Source: an uncultured Cohaesibacter sp. | GTDB lineage: Bacteria; Pseudomonadota; Alphaproteobacteria; Rhizobiales; Cohaesibacteraceae | Assembly: GCF_963676485.1 (NCBI RefSeq) | Contig: NZ_OY781114.1 | Location: 2,682,501-2,746,500 of the forward strand | DNA length: 64,000 nt | Reading direction: 5' to 3' | Shown: in pieces, positions 9,576 through 18,809 of the stretch | How positions within the stretch are numbered: position 1 is the stretch's first letter | How the letters are laid out: each line of letters begins with the position of its first letter | The notes under the pieces: model-generated | The model's input: the letters and a program-made list of their open reading frames with translations, nothing else | Database searches by the model: none | Told to the model about the DNA's origin: nothing | Translations under genes and position numbers: made by a program

Positions 9576-11819
9576 ATGTCTGATACGGTACTTTCTCCCC
9601 CGAGGGATGCAGCGCAAGGTGCGCCCGATACGCTTGTTTTTGATGTAAGCGGCATGCATTGTGCTGCTTGTTCTGCCCGCGTCGAACGGGTTCTGAATGC
9701 CAAGCCCGGCATCGAGGCGCATGTGAACCTGGCGCTGGAACGCGCTGATGTTTCCGTCAGTGGCGGGCAGAGCGCCGATGACATCAAGGCGATGATCGAG
9801 AAGACGGGCTTCGGGGCCAGCCTTCGCCAAGGCAGCCTTTCCGAGCGGCAGGCTCAGGCCGAAGAGGTGGATGAAGGGCGCGAGCGAGAGGAGCGCCACT
9901 CCTTCTATCTTTTCCTTTTTTCCGCCATTCTTACCCTGCCGCTCGTTGCGCCCATGATCGCCCATTGGGCTGGTGCTGCCTGGTATATGCCGCCATTCGT
10001 GCAGCTTGGGTTGGCTGGAGTGGTGCAGGTGGTGGTTGGTGCGCGCTTTTATCGAGGTGCGGCCAGTGCACTTTCCAGCGGCTCTGCCAATATGGATGTG
10101 CTGGTTGCCATGGGCACGAGCGCAGCGTTTCTCTTTTCGCTCTACCAGATCTTTGCCCTTGGAGAAAATGCGGTCGGACATCTCTATTTTGAAGCCTCAG
10201 CGGCTATTCTGACGCTGATCGTGTTTGGTAAATGGCTTGAGGGACGGGCACGGCGCAGCGCTGCCGATGCTTTGCGAGCGCTGATGGGCCTGCGCCCACG
10301 TGAGGCACGTCTGGTGTCTGGAGACGGCCACGGGGATCAGATGGTGCCGATTGAAGCGGTCAAGACGGGAGATCGCGTGCGGGTGTTGCCCGGTGAGGTG
10401 GTCCCCGTCGACGGGCAGATCGTTGAAGGGCGCAGTGAGTTTGACGAGGCCCTGTTGTCCGGGGAAAGCGAACCGGTGTTGCGCGAAGAGGGCGAGACCG
10501 TCATCTCCGGCGCGGTGAATGGTGCCGGTTCGGTGCTGCTGGATGTGGTTGCTCTTGGGGATGATACGGTTCTGGCGCGCATCATCCGTCTGGTGGATCA
10601 GGCCCAGACTGGCAAGGCCAAGATGCAGAATCTGGCCGACCGGATTTCGGCGGTGTTCGTTCCGATCGTGATCGGGCTTGCTTTGCTCACCTTCATTGTC
10701 TGGCTTGTCATGGGCGGGAGCTTTGAGGCGGCGGTTGTTGCCGCGGTGTCAGTGCTGGTTATCGCCTGTCCCTGTGCTCTGGGACTGGCAACGCCGACGG
10801 CGCTTGTTGCCGGAACGGGGGCTGCGGCCAAAAGCGGCGTGTTGATCCGCGATATCGATGTGCTCGAAGTGGCAGGCAAGGTGACCCATGTGGTGTTTGA
10901 CAAGACCGGAACCCTGACCCAAGGCAAGCCAAGTCTGGTGGGTATCAATATGCTTGGGGCGGACCATGATGAAGCCCGGCTTGTTGGCGCTGTTGCGGCT
11001 GTGCAATCGGGCAGTGAACACCCTTTGGCCAAGGCCTGCGTTGATGCAGCAAAGCAAAGGGGTGCTCGCATGCCCGACGCCAAAGGCGTGATGGCGCATG
11101 TGGGCGAGGGCGTCGAGGGAACAATTGACGGAAAAACCGTTCTGATCGGCACCCGGGCCTTTATGGAACGCAAGGGCGTTGATCTTGCCACCTCCGAAGA
11201 TGCTTTTGCTCAGATGGAGCAGGAAGGATTGTCTGTCTCTGCGGTTTCCGCAGATGGGGCGTTGGTTGCGTTGCTCGGTTTCCGCGATGAAGTGCGCGCT
11301 GAATCCAAGGCGGCGATTGAAGATTTGAGGGCTCGCGGTTTGAAAACGGTTCTGCTCTCCGGGGATGCGCCTGAAACGGTGCGTCGGGTGGGCGAGGCGC
11401 TTGGCCTTGATGATGTCAAAGGTGGGGTTACGCCCAAACAGAAGCTTGATTATCTGACGAACTTGCAACAGCAAGGGCATGTGGTCGCCATGGTTGGAGA
11501 TGGCCTCAATGATGCGCCAGCCCTCGCTCAGGCCGATGTGGGCATCGCCATGGGCTCTGGCACCGATGTTGCCATCGGTGCAGCTGCGATCACGTTGATG
11601 CGCGTGGATGTGGGGCTGGTTGGGGCTGCCTTTGAAATCGCCCGCCATACCTATCGCAAAATCTGGCAGAATCTGTTCTGGGCCTTTGTTTATAATATCA
11701 TTGGTATTCCGCTCGCCGCCTTTGGCCTGCTCAATCCGGCGATCGCGGGGGCTGCCATGGCTTTCAGCTCTGTGTCGGTCGTCTCCAACGCTTTGTTGCT
11801 GCGACGCTGGAAAGCGTGA
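9576..11819 (+). CDS. copA: Copper-translocating P1B-type ATPase
   Basis: This 747-residue protein is an inner-membrane Cu(I) exporter. One N-terminal heavy-metal domain carries GMHCAAC (Cys29, Cys32). The transmembrane metal site is CPC at 398-400. The catalytic phosphorylation site is DKTGTLTQG (Asp442), with SGES in the actuator domain, the P1B-specific SEHPLAKA motif in the nucleotide domain and GDGLNDAPAL in the P domain. YN in FVYNIIGIPLAA and the MxxSS in AMAFSSVSVVSN are the P1B-1 signature for Cu(I)/Ag(I). It is preceded by a CueR-type promoter and followed by a terminator, so it is monocistronic. No cueR/hmrR or copper chaperone gene is adjacent. Confidence 0.95.
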   Translation: MSDTVLSPPRDAAQGAPDTLVFDVSGMHCAACSARVERVLNAKPGIEAHVNLALERADVSVSGGQSADDIKAMIEKTGFGASLRQGSLSERQAQAEEVDEGREREERHSFYLFLFSAILTLPLVAPMIAHWAGAAWYMPPFVQLGLAGVVQVVVGARFYRGAASALSSGSANMDVLVAMGTSAAFLFSLYQIFALGENAVGHLYFEASAAILTLIVFGKWLEGRARRSAADALRALMGLRPREARLVSGDGHGDQMVPIEAVKTGDRVRVLPGEVVPVDGQIVEGRSEFDEALLSGESEPVLREEGETVISGAVNGAGSVLLDVVALGDDTVLARIIRLVDQAQTGKAKMQNLADRISAVFVPIVIGLALLTFIVWLVMGGSFEAAVVAAVSVLVIACPCALGLATPTALVAGTGAAAKSGVLIRDIDVLEVAGKVTHVVFDKTGTLTQGKPSLVGINMLGADHDEARLVGAVAAVQSGSEHPLAKACVDAAKQRGARMPDAKGVMAHVGEGVEGTIDGKTVLIGTRAFMERKGVDLATSEDAFAQMEQEGLSVSAVSADGALVALLGFRDEVRAESKAAIEDLRARGLKTVLLSGDAPETVRRVGEALGLDDVKGGVTPKQKLDYLTNLQQQGHVVAMVGDGLNDAPALAQADVGIAMGSGTDVAIGAAAITLMRVDVGLVGAAFEIARHTYRKIWQNLFWAFVYNIIGIPLAAFGLLNPAIAGAAMAFSSVSVVSNALLLRRWKA

Positions 11820-11847
11820 CGCCACGGACCACGGAATATGAAGCAGA

Positions 11848-11878
11848 GGAGCAGTCCTTATAGGGGCTGCTCCTTTTT
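11848..11878 (+). terminator. Terminator of copA
   Basis: GGAGCAGTCC (11848-11857) pairs with GGGCTGCTCC (11864-11873) and is followed by TTTTT. Confidence 0.9.
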
Positions 11879-11968
11879 GTGTGGGGCGGTTCTTGCTGCT
11901 GGGCCTGGCTGTCTCGTCGTGGTCGATTTGCCATCTTCCTGTCTTAGTCACGATTTACTAGGTTTGGT

Positions 11969-12007
11969 GCAGACCCAATTCTGCGGTTCAGATTCGCACT
12001 CTGGACC
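11969..12007 (+). promoter_or_regulatory. Tandem hairpins before the DUF1007-nicO operon
   Basis: Two adjacent stems sit 30-70 nt before the DUF1007 start: GCAGA (11969-11973) with TCTGC (11980-11984), then GGTTCAGA (11985-11992) with TCTGGACC (12000-12007, one G-U pair). They may be operator dyads or a structured leader; the sequence alone does not decide. Confidence 0.35.
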
Positions 12008-12038
12008 ACATAACTCGTGATTGCTGAGGATGTCTTAT

Positions 12039-12704
12039 ATGCCCTTTCGCTCCTGGCTTCTTGCCTCTGCCTTTCTGGTGTCATGCGGTCTTTCTTTTTC
12101 TGCGCAGGCGCATCCCCATGTCTGGGTTTCCGTGCAGAGCGAACTTGTGATGGATGGGCAGAAGATCAAGGCTATCAATCATACTTGGACCTTTGATGAA
12201 GCTTTCAGCGCTTTCGCAAGCCAAGGGTTGGATGAAGATGATGATGGCGTGCTCACGCGCGAAGAGCTGCAGCCTCTGGCGCAGGTCAATGTCGAGTCCC
12301 TCTCCGAATATGGCTATTTCTCCGATCTTTCTGAAAAAGGGGCGCCCGACACCGGGAAGTCTGCGTTCGGAGAGCCGCATAATTATTGGCTCTCAGTTTC
12401 CGGTGATCAGTTGGTGCTGCATTTCACCCTGCCGGTGGTTGCCGATATCGACACCCATAAGGAAGCGGTTCTGGATGTCTATGATCCGAGCTTCTTCGTT
12501 GATTTTGCTTTTGCCGACAAAAACCCTGCCAAGCTTGTGAATGCACCTTCCAATTGTCATGCACGCATCGAACGCCCCAAGGGGTTGGATGATGATGTGG
12601 CCAGCCAGCTGGCGGCGATCCCCGCAGACCAGAGAGATATTCCATCCGATTTGATGCAGTTTACGGTGGCCATGGCCAATCAGGTATTTTTGAAATGCGA
12701 TTAA
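12039..12704 (+). CDS. DUF1007 periplasmic protein of the Ni/Co export locus
   Basis: The product (221 residues from ATG 12039) has a signal peptide cleaved after SAQA, exposing HPHVWV, the usual mature start of DUF1007 proteins. An EF-hand-like acidic loop DEDDDGVLTREEL appears near residue 60. In proteobacteria this family is found next to NicO/RcnA-type transporters, where it is thought to act as a periplasmic metal-binding partner; that is context inference. GAGGA precedes ATG 12039 by 9 nt; TTG 12021 and ATG 12030 are alternative in-frame starts. The 3' end overlaps the next gene by 10 nt, so the two are translationally coupled. Confidence 0.8.
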   Translation: MPFRSWLLASAFLVSCGLSFSAQAHPHVWVSVQSELVMDGQKIKAINHTWTFDEAFSAFASQGLDEDDDGVLTREELQPLAQVNVESLSEYGYFSDLSEKGAPDTGKSAFGEPHNYWLSVSGDQLVLHFTLPVVADIDTHKEAVLDVYDPSFFVDFAFADKNPAKLVNAPSNCHARIERPKGLDDDVASQLAAIPADQRDIPSDLMQFTVAMANQVFLKCD

Positions 12705-13789
12705 GAGTGGGCCCGTTGAGGCCTTTTGCTGAAGCGCCGGTTGCTGGCACTGTTCTTGTGGTGCTGGGGCTGTTTGTCCTGTGGCTTTTTCTGCCGCAAG
12801 CGGCTCATGCTGCGCCATCTCCTTTCGGAGTGGCCTTACCCGATACGACAGGTCCAATGGCGACCAGTGGTTTATGGGCCGATATCCAGCGCTGGATTCT
12901 GGCGCGGCAGTCCGAATTCTACATGGCGCTCAAGGATGCTGTGAAGCTGGTGCGCACAAGTTGGCCTGCTCTGTTTCTCTTGCTCGGCCTGTCCATGGCT
13001 TATGGGCTTTTTCATGCGGCCGGACCGGGCCATGGCAAGGTGGTTCTGACAACCTATCTCTTTGCCAGCGGTGCTTCGGCGCGCAAGGGGGCTCTTCTGG
13101 CTCTGGTGGCTGCGATGGTGCAGGCCAGTGTGGCCGTTCTGCTGATCGGTGTTGCTGCTGTTGTGCTCAACCTCACCTCCATCGTGATTACCCAGACCGC
13201 GCAACTGCTGGAGCTGGCTTCCTACGCTATGTTTGTCATATTGGGAGCCTGGCTCATTCTACGCGCCATAAGGTCGATACGATATGAATGGGGGCGTTTG
13301 AAGGATAGCGAGCCTATCCGCGAAGGGGCAGGCCATGCTCATCACCATGTTCACGGTCATGAGCACAGTCACGACCATGAACATGAACATGAACACCATC
13401 ATCATGATGAGGCGTGTGGTTGCGGGCATAGCCATGCCGCATCTCTGGAATTGGTCGAACAGGCCAAAGGCGTGCGGGGCATGGCGCTGGCCGTTATTTC
13501 AATGGGGTTGCGGCCATGCTCTGGAGCTCTGATCGTTCTGGTCTTTGCTTTGTCACAGAAGGTTTTCTGGGCTGGTGTGCTTTCTGCCTACGCCATGGGC
13601 TTGGGCACGGGGCTAACTGTGGCTGCGCTGGCTCTGGTCGCTGTTTATGCAAGGTCCTTCTCGCAGGCCCTCGCCAACAGGGGGCTTTCAAACAAGGCAC
13701 TGAGTTGGTTCGGCGTGATCATTCTGTTTTGCGCCGGTGTGATCGTGTTGATGTTTGGCGGCATTCTGTTGTTGGCAAACCTGCTTTAG
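12695..13789 (+). CDS. NicO/RcnA-type nickel/cobalt transporter with His-rich loop
   Basis: This 364-residue inner-membrane protein belongs to the NicO (RcnA-like) family. Motifs are GLFHAAGPGHGKVV near residue 107, the first membrane signature, and SMGLRPCSGALIVLVFA near 268. Between them a cytoplasmic loop (about residues 210-250) carries nearly 20 histidines mixed with Asp/Glu and a CGCGHSH patch, typical of metal-sensing loops in Ni/Co exporters. The N terminus looks like a signal-anchor ending AAHAAPS. The start codon overlaps the upstream DUF1007 gene, and no strong ribosome site is seen, consistent with coupling. Export of Ni or Co is the usual role; uptake is less likely with this loop. 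Confidence 0.85.
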   Translation: MRLRVGPLRPFAEAPVAGTVLVVLGLFVLWLFLPQAAHAAPSPFGVALPDTTGPMATSGLWADIQRWILARQSEFYMALKDAVKLVRTSWPALFLLLGLSMAYGLFHAAGPGHGKVVLTTYLFASGASARKGALLALVAAMVQASVAVLLIGVAAVVLNLTSIVITQTAQLLELASYAMFVILGAWLILRAIRSIRYEWGRLKDSEPIREGAGHAHHHVHGHEHSHDHEHEHEHHHHDEACGCGHSHAASLELVEQAKGVRGMALAVISMGLRPCSGALIVLVFALSQKVFWAGVLSAYAMGLGTGLTVAALALVAVYARSFSQALANRGLSNKALSWFGVIILFCAGVIVLMFGGILLLANLL

Positions 13790-13829
13790 GAATTTGCTGC
13801 CTGCCGCTCGAATGTGGGCGAGATCTCGC

Positions 13830-14492
13830 TCAGGGCGTAAGGGTGCCCGGGACTGATTTATCGAGCAGCCCGAGTTCCATGGCCATATGGGTCAATCGCG
13901 CCGCATTGCCTCCGCCGAGCTTTTCTCTCATGCGCTGCCTATGGCTTTCAACGGTTCTGACGCCGATACCAAGATCGCTAGCAATCTCCTTGTTGGCCTT
14001 GCCCAGAGCAATGCCTCTGAGGACCTCGACCTCCCTCTCTGTCAGATTGAAGGGATTGGCGGGCTTTTCCTCTGCTGGCTTGCGGGCATCAAGGGCGATC
14101 GTCTTCGAGAAATAATAGCTTCCTTGTGAGATTTTCTTGATGGCTTTCACCATATCGGTGGCGCCGATATTCTTTAGAAGGAATCCCGAGGCGCCAGACT
14201 TGACGGCTGCGCGCACATATTCGGGGGTATCATGCATGGACAAAAAGAGGATGCGGCTTTCCGGCGAGACGATGCGGATTTTTTCGGCGGCTTCCAGGCC
14301 ATTGCAATTGGGCATGGAGATGTCGAGCAAAAGGATATCTGGCTGAAAGTCCTGTGCTTTTTCGATCGCCTGAAAACCGTCTTCGGCCTCAGCGACGATT
14401 TCGATCGTCTCTTCAAGCTCCAGGCGAGCACGTATGCCTTCTCTAACCAGAGCATGGTCATCTGCGATGACTATACGAGTTTTTTCTTTCAT
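13830..14492 (-). CDS. LuxR/NarL-family response regulator
   Basis: This 220-residue two-component response regulator has a receiver domain at about 1-120, with acidic pocket ADDHALVREG (D11, D12), phospho-acceptor Asp57 in LLLDISMP and a Lys at the end of beta-5 (FLLKN). A LuxR-type helix-turn-helix follows at about 150-210 (FNLTEREVEVLRGIALGKANKEIA). It sits on the same strand as, and downstream of, the broken sensor-kinase remnant at 14790-15173, and upstream of the TRAP operon on the opposite strand. The likely original job was a kinase-regulator pair controlling the TRAP transporter. With its kinase destroyed the regulator would now depend on another kinase or small-molecule phosphate. 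Confidence 0.9.
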   Translation of the reverse strand: MKEKTRIVIADDHALVREGIRARLELEETIEIVAEAEDGFQAIEKAQDFQPDILLLDISMPNCNGLEAAEKIRIVSPESRILFLSMHDTPEYVRAAVKSGASGFLLKNIGATDMVKAIKKISQGSYYFSKTIALDARKPAEEKPANPFNLTEREVEVLRGIALGKANKEIASDLGIGVRTVESHRQRMREKLGGGNAARLTHMAMELGLLDKSVPGTLTP

Positions 14493-14789
14493 TTTTCGAA
14501 CGCCGTTGGGAGAAGAATTGTTGATCGGTAGTGACTCCCATTCCGGATCCCACTCCTATGAAGATAAAGTCGAATTGCAACAATTGAAAGTACGCACTGA
14601 TCGGCTTTGTACTTTGTGGAGCATTTAAGGTATGGATCAGAAGCTTGTGGTATCTTGATTGCCGTTTTCAGTCCACCAATTCTCTTGTAAAATTAGACGT
14701 GTATATTTGTGAGTTACAACTGGATTTGGCGTGGTGCTTCGGCCAAGGCGAAGGTCTGTGATCATTGCGTGTGTATCTGAGATTTTGCT

Positions 14790-15173
14790 TCAAACAGATC
14801 GATGGCTGACTTGATTGATGTGGGAGCGATCATCGGTGAAGAAATAGCCGCTCTGTTCGAACTTGAGAGTGTGCAATACCCCTCTGTTGTCCTTTCCTGC
14901 TTCTGGGGGGCGTGCGGTTGTCTGCATATTTATGGTGGATGGCAATCAAGGCAGATGAGATGTGGTTTTCAGCTGCGCTTGACACAGTTCAAGCATCAGT
15001 CTTTCAATAAACTCAACTTCTTTGGTCGTGAGACAATTTGCCTCAGTCTGGATCCTCAATCTTGTCAGTCCTGACAGGAAAAGGATGGGCAAGATAGCAA
15101 TCAGCAAAATTTTGAGCCTAAATACTAATTTTCCGTTGGCATTCGGGCTGGTTTGTGGTTGTTTCTTGCTCAT
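14790..15173 (-). pseudogene. Remnant of a Cache-domain sensor histidine kinase (N-terminal part only)
   Basis: Reading leftward from ATG 15173, a 75-codon frame encodes a polar start, one membrane helix (VFRLKILLIAILPILFLSGL) and a helical EVEFIERLMLELCQAQLK segment. It then meets TGA at 14946-14948. The same frame continues beyond that stop for 51 codons and contains LHTLKFEQSGYFFTDD, the hallmark GYFF.D strand of extracytoplasmic Cache sensors, before a second TGA at 14790. Together this is the membrane-anchored N terminus of a Cache histidine kinase interrupted by a nonsense codon. The kinase domains (H box, HATPase) are absent: only about 300 nt separate it from the response regulator gene, and no kinase motif is visible there in any frame. 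Confidence 0.7.
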
Positions 15174-15319
15174 GTTTCGACTGCGGACTGTTGTCTTGCA
15201 TAGTGATACGGTATCTGACTTTCCGATGCTACCATCGCAGCTTTTTCGTTTTTACATATTCGAACAAAATTGGCTAAGGCAGTCTGAAAACTAGAAAACA
15301 GCTCAAGGAGGAATCCTTA

Positions 15320-16408
15320 ATGGATCGTCGTGATTTCTTGAAAAAAGCCAGCCTCGTGTCTGGCGGTGCGGCTGCAAGTACACTCGCAGCACCAGCTTAC
15401 GCTCAGGGTAAGCGTACATTGAAGATGGTAACCAGCTGGCCGAAAAACTTCCCCGGTCTTGGTACCGGTGCTCAGCGTCTGGCAGATAATATCACAGCCA
15501 TGACCGACGGTCGCCTGACCGTGAAAGTTTATAGTGCTGGTGAATTGGTGCCGGCTTTTGAAGCCTATGATGCCGTGATGACCGGTACTGCAGATCTGTA
15601 CCATGCATCCGAGTATAACTTCGTTGGCAAAAGCAAGTCTCTCGCCTTCTTTACCACCGTGCCAATGGGCATGACGGCAACCGAGTTTGACGCCTGGATT
15701 CACCATCAGGGTGGTCAGGAGCTTTGGGACGAACTGGCAGCCACATTCAATGTCAAATCCTTCCCCGCTGGCAACACGGGCGCGCAGATGGGCGGCTGGT
15801 TCAACAAGGAAATCAAGACCCTTGACGATATCAAGGGATTGAAGATGCGTATGCCGGGCATGGGGGGCGAAGTCCTTCGCCGTCTTGGAGCATCCGCTGT
15901 TTCTCTTCCGGGGGGCGAAATCTTCCAGGCTCTGCAGTCTGGCGCGATTGACGCAACTGAATTCGTCGGTCCCTGGAACGATCTGGCTCTGGGCTTCTAC
16001 AAGACCACCAAATTCTACTACTATCCTGGTTTCCATGAGCCAAGTGGCGGTATCTCCGTTGGTGTGAATCTGGATGTGTTCAACGACTTCTCGAAAGCCG
16101 ATCAGGCAATGCTGAGAACGGCCTGCATTGCTGAAAATAATCTGCTGTCTTCTGAGTATAATGCGCATAACGGCGCCGCACTGGAACAGCTGGTTAACAA
16201 GCATGGTGTTGTGCTGAAGAAGTTCCCGGATGACGTCTTCGATGCGATCGGCAAGGTTTGCGAAGAAGTGGTTGCCGAATTCGGTGCTCAGGATGAATTG
16301 TCCGGGCGTATTTATGAAAGCTATCTGGCGGCCCGCAAGAATGTTGGCGACTGGATGCGTATTACCGAACGTCCGTTTCTGGATGGTCGTGATCGCGTTC
16401 TTGGCTAA
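15320..16408 (+). CDS. dctP: TRAP transporter periplasmic binding protein, TakP/DctP type
   Basis: This 362-residue solute-binding subunit opens with a twin-arginine signal (MDRRDFLKKASLVSGGAAA, cleaved near AYA). The TRAP SBP fold is indicated by TSWPKNFPGLGTGAQRLAD, KMRMPGMGGEVLRRLG, FVGPWNDLALGFY and GFHEPSGGISVGVN. These resemble the TakP branch, which binds 2-oxo acids, and related lactate-binding proteins; that substrate is inferred. A strong AAGGAGG ribosome site precedes ATG 15320. It leads the P-Q-M operon. The intergenic hairpin at 16430-16453 probably helps keep this subunit at higher level than the membrane parts. Confidence 0.92.
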   Translation: MDRRDFLKKASLVSGGAAASTLAAPAYAQGKRTLKMVTSWPKNFPGLGTGAQRLADNITAMTDGRLTVKVYSAGELVPAFEAYDAVMTGTADLYHASEYNFVGKSKSLAFFTTVPMGMTATEFDAWIHHQGGQELWDELAATFNVKSFPAGNTGAQMGGWFNKEIKTLDDIKGLKMRMPGMGGEVLRRLGASAVSLPGGEIFQALQSGAIDATEFVGPWNDLALGFYKTTKFYYYPGFHEPSGGISVGVNLDVFNDFSKADQAMLRTACIAENNLLSSEYNAHNGAALEQLVNKHGVVLKKFPDDVFDAIGKVCEEVVAEFGAQDELSGRIYESYLAARKNVGDWMRITERPFLDGRDRVLG

Positions 16409-16429
16409 GGCTTCCGAAATGCTTGCCCA

Positions 16430-16453
16430 GCTCTCCCCAAAATTGGGGGGAGC
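16430..16453 (+). other. Intercistronic hairpin after dctP
   Basis: GCTCTCCCC (16430-16438) pairs with GGGGGGAGC (16445-16453), a 9-bp stem (one G-U) with a 6-nt loop. No long T run follows, so it is better read as an mRNA-stabilising or partial-termination hairpin setting the dctP:dctQM ratio. The remainder of the 246-bp gap shows no gene. Confidence 0.65.
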
Positions 16454-16654
16454 ATCTTTATGCCTGAAATTTGTTCTGGTTTATTTCAACATTTTCAGGA
16501 TCTCTCACATATGACCTTCACATCCGGGTTGATGCGCTTGGCCGGGTTGTGTATGCCAAACAACAAAAGTTCCGACCTTCCTTTTCAGCGAACAAAATGG
16601 GTTTGTTTGCTTTTGTCTTATTGTTTGTTTTCGGTCGTGGACAGGAGTTAAACG

Positions 16655-17191
16655 ATGCGTGCTCTGGCAGACCTGATTGATCGGGTCAATGTGGCGACCG
16701 GCAAAGGACTTGCCTGGTTCGCTCTTATCGTTGTTCTAATACAGTTCGTTGTCGTGTTGATGCGCTATGTTTTTGGCGTCGGCTCCATTTGGGCCCAAGA
16801 ACTGATTATATATGTTCACGCTTTCCTTTTCATGCAGGCTTCCGCCTTTACTCTTTCCAGAGACGGCCATGTGCGCGTGGATATCTTCTACCGCGAAGCG
16901 CATCCGCGCACGAAGGCCAAGATCAATATGTTCGGTTCAGTTGTGTTGCTCATTCCTGTCTGTGTTCTGCTGGTCTTTGTTTCATGGGATTATGTCTATA
17001 ACAGTTGGGCCATTCTGGAAGGCAGCGCCGAAACGTCCGGTATTCAGGCGCGTTTCCTTCTCAAGAGTGCCATCATCGTATTTGCCATTCAGATGGCCTT
17101 GCAGGGTTTTGTGATGTTTGTTCGATCCTGGTGTGCGCTTCAGGGCGATGAGGTTGAATTGCAGCGTTTGCAGCAGATGGGAGAAGGCTGA
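16655..17191 (+). CDS. dctQ: TRAP transporter small membrane subunit DctQ
   Basis: The 178-residue product has four hydrophobic helices and the family feature RYVFGVGSIWAQELIIY in the first half, followed by RDGHVRVDIFY. DctQ subunits join DctM to form the Na+-dependent TRAP permease. ACAGGAG lies 9 nt before ATG 16655. The TGA stop shares its A with the dctM start codon, so the two are coupled. Confidence 0.92.
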   Translation: MRALADLIDRVNVATGKGLAWFALIVVLIQFVVVLMRYVFGVGSIWAQELIIYVHAFLFMQASAFTLSRDGHVRVDIFYREAHPRTKAKINMFGSVVLLIPVCVLLVFVSWDYVYNSWAILEGSAETSGIQARFLLKSAIIVFAIQMALQGFVMFVRSWCALQGDEVELQRLQQMGEG

Positions 17192-18777
17192 TGGAAGCGA
17201 TTGCTCATTCTCTTGACCTGTTGATGTTTGCTGTTGCGTGCGTCGTTCTCATGCTCGGCTTTCCGGTGGCTTTCAGTCTTGCCGGTGTTGCTCTTGTTTT
17301 TGCCCTGATCGGCTGGGGCTTCGGTGCCTTTGAAATGTCGTTCCTGTCGGCTTTGCCGCAGCGCATTTTCGGCACCATGACCAACGAAACCCTCGTGGCC
17401 GTACCGCTCTTCGTCTTCATGGGTGTTGTCTTGGAGCGGTCCAAGGTTGCCGAAGAACTGCTTGACACGATGGGGCGTATGCTCGGCTCGGTCAATGGTG
17501 GCCTCGGGATTGCCGTGTCCATCGTGGGGGCGCTTTTGGCTGCTTCCACCGGTATCGTCGGCGCAACCGTGGTAACCATGGGGCTGTTGTCCCTGCCCAG
17601 CATGCTCAAGCGTGGTTATTCCGCTGAGCTGGCCTGTGGCTCGATTGCTGCCGCCGGTACGTTGGGGCAGATCATTCCGCCCTCCATCGTGCTGGTTATT
17701 CTGGGGGACCAACTCTCCAACGCCTATCAGAAGGCGCAGCTCGATATGGGGATTTTCTCGCCGGATCCGATTTCGGTGGGGGATCTCTTCGCGGGTGCCT
17801 TGATACCGGGGCTGATGCTGGTTGGATTCTATATCATCTATCAGATTGTCATTGCGACGGTGAAGCCGAGTGTTGCTCCTTCTATTCCGAAAGAAGAGCG
17901 CGAAAAGGTCACGGTATCGGAAGTCTTCCATGCTCTGCTGCCGCCGCTCATTCTGATCCTCGCTGTTCTTGGATCCATTTTGGGTGGTGTGGCCACGCCA
18001 ACCGAAGCGGCGGCTGTTGGTGCTGTCGGTGCCATTTTGCTGGCTGGCTATCGGCTGGATGAAAAGCACGGTAAGACCATCATAGCTGCAGCAGTTGGTC
18101 TTGTGGTGGCGCTGTTCCTTTCAGAATTCATGGATCTGCGCGTCGCGCGGGATCACATAGAGCCGATGGATCTGGCTGCGATCATTGTCGCGGCGATCTG
18201 TGTGCTGCTGCTGGGATTAGGCATTCTGACCGCATTGATCCGCACCTATAGAAACGGTGTTCTGAGAACCGTGATGGAAGGCACCACCGAGGTGACCACC
18301 ATGGTGTTCCTCATTCTGATCGGTGCTTCGCTTTTCTCTCTCGTGTTCCGCGGGCTTGGTGGCGAAGAGATGATTCAGGAAGCTCTGGCTGGTATGCCGG
18401 GTGGCGCCGTGGGCGCGATGATTGCGGTCATGCTGCTGATGTTCTTCCTTGGCTTCTTCCTCGATTTCCTCGAGATCGTGTTTGTGGTCGTGCCGATGGT
18501 TGCGCCGGTTCTGTTGCAGATGGAAATGCCGAATGGGGATACCATGAGCCCGATCTGGCTGGGTATCATGATGGCGGTCAACTTGCAGACCTCCTTCCTG
18601 ACGCCGCCGTTCGGATTTGCCCTGTTCTATCTGCGCGGTGTGGCACCCGCATCTGTGCGCACAGGCCAGATTTATCGCGGCATCATTCCATTCGTCTTCA
18701 TTCAGGCTTTTGCCCTGTTGATCCTGTGGTATTTCCCGGAACTGACGACATGGCTGCCTCATCTGATCTATCGGTGA
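17191..18777 (+). CDS. dctM: TRAP transporter large membrane subunit DctM
   Basis: The 528-residue permease has about 13-14 membrane segments. Family hallmarks are VPLFVFMGVVLERS, the repeat ATGIVGATVVTMGLLSLPSM, the middle PTEAAAVGAVGAI and the C-terminal NLQTSFLTPPFGFALFYLRG. It is longer than the usual ~430 residues because of an extra hydrophobic insertion after about residue 290, as in the larger DctM subgroup that pairs with TakP-like binding proteins. It starts in a 1-nt overlap with dctQ and ends before a bidirectional terminator. Confidence 0.92.
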   Translation: MEAIAHSLDLLMFAVACVVLMLGFPVAFSLAGVALVFALIGWGFGAFEMSFLSALPQRIFGTMTNETLVAVPLFVFMGVVLERSKVAEELLDTMGRMLGSVNGGLGIAVSIVGALLAASTGIVGATVVTMGLLSLPSMLKRGYSAELACGSIAAAGTLGQIIPPSIVLVILGDQLSNAYQKAQLDMGIFSPDPISVGDLFAGALIPGLMLVGFYIIYQIVIATVKPSVAPSIPKEEREKVTVSEVFHALLPPLILILAVLGSILGGVATPTEAAAVGAVGAILLAGYRLDEKHGKTIIAAAVGLVVALFLSEFMDLRVARDHIEPMDLAAIIVAAICVLLLGLGILTALIRTYRNGVLRTVMEGTTEVTTMVFLILIGASLFSLVFRGLGGEEMIQEALAGMPGGAVGAMIAVMLLMFFLGFFLDFLEIVFVVVPMVAPVLLQMEMPNGDTMSPIWLGIMMAVNLQTSFLTPPFGFALFYLRGVAPASVRTGQIYRGIIPFVFIQAFALLILWYFPELTTWLPHLIYR

Positions 18778-18809
18778 TCGGATTGAATGTCTGACCCTTA
18801 AATTGAAAA

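Noticed and set aside
13340-13420. Tandem CATGAACATGAACATGAAC-type repeats, possibly a satellite
   Set aside because: They encode the His-rich metal loop of the NicO transporter; the codon repeat follows from the amino-acid repeat.
14946-14948. Selenocysteine or recoded TGA in the kinase remnant
   Set aside because: No Sec insertion element is evident, the kinase core is missing altogether, and the next TGA ends the frame; a pseudogene is simpler.
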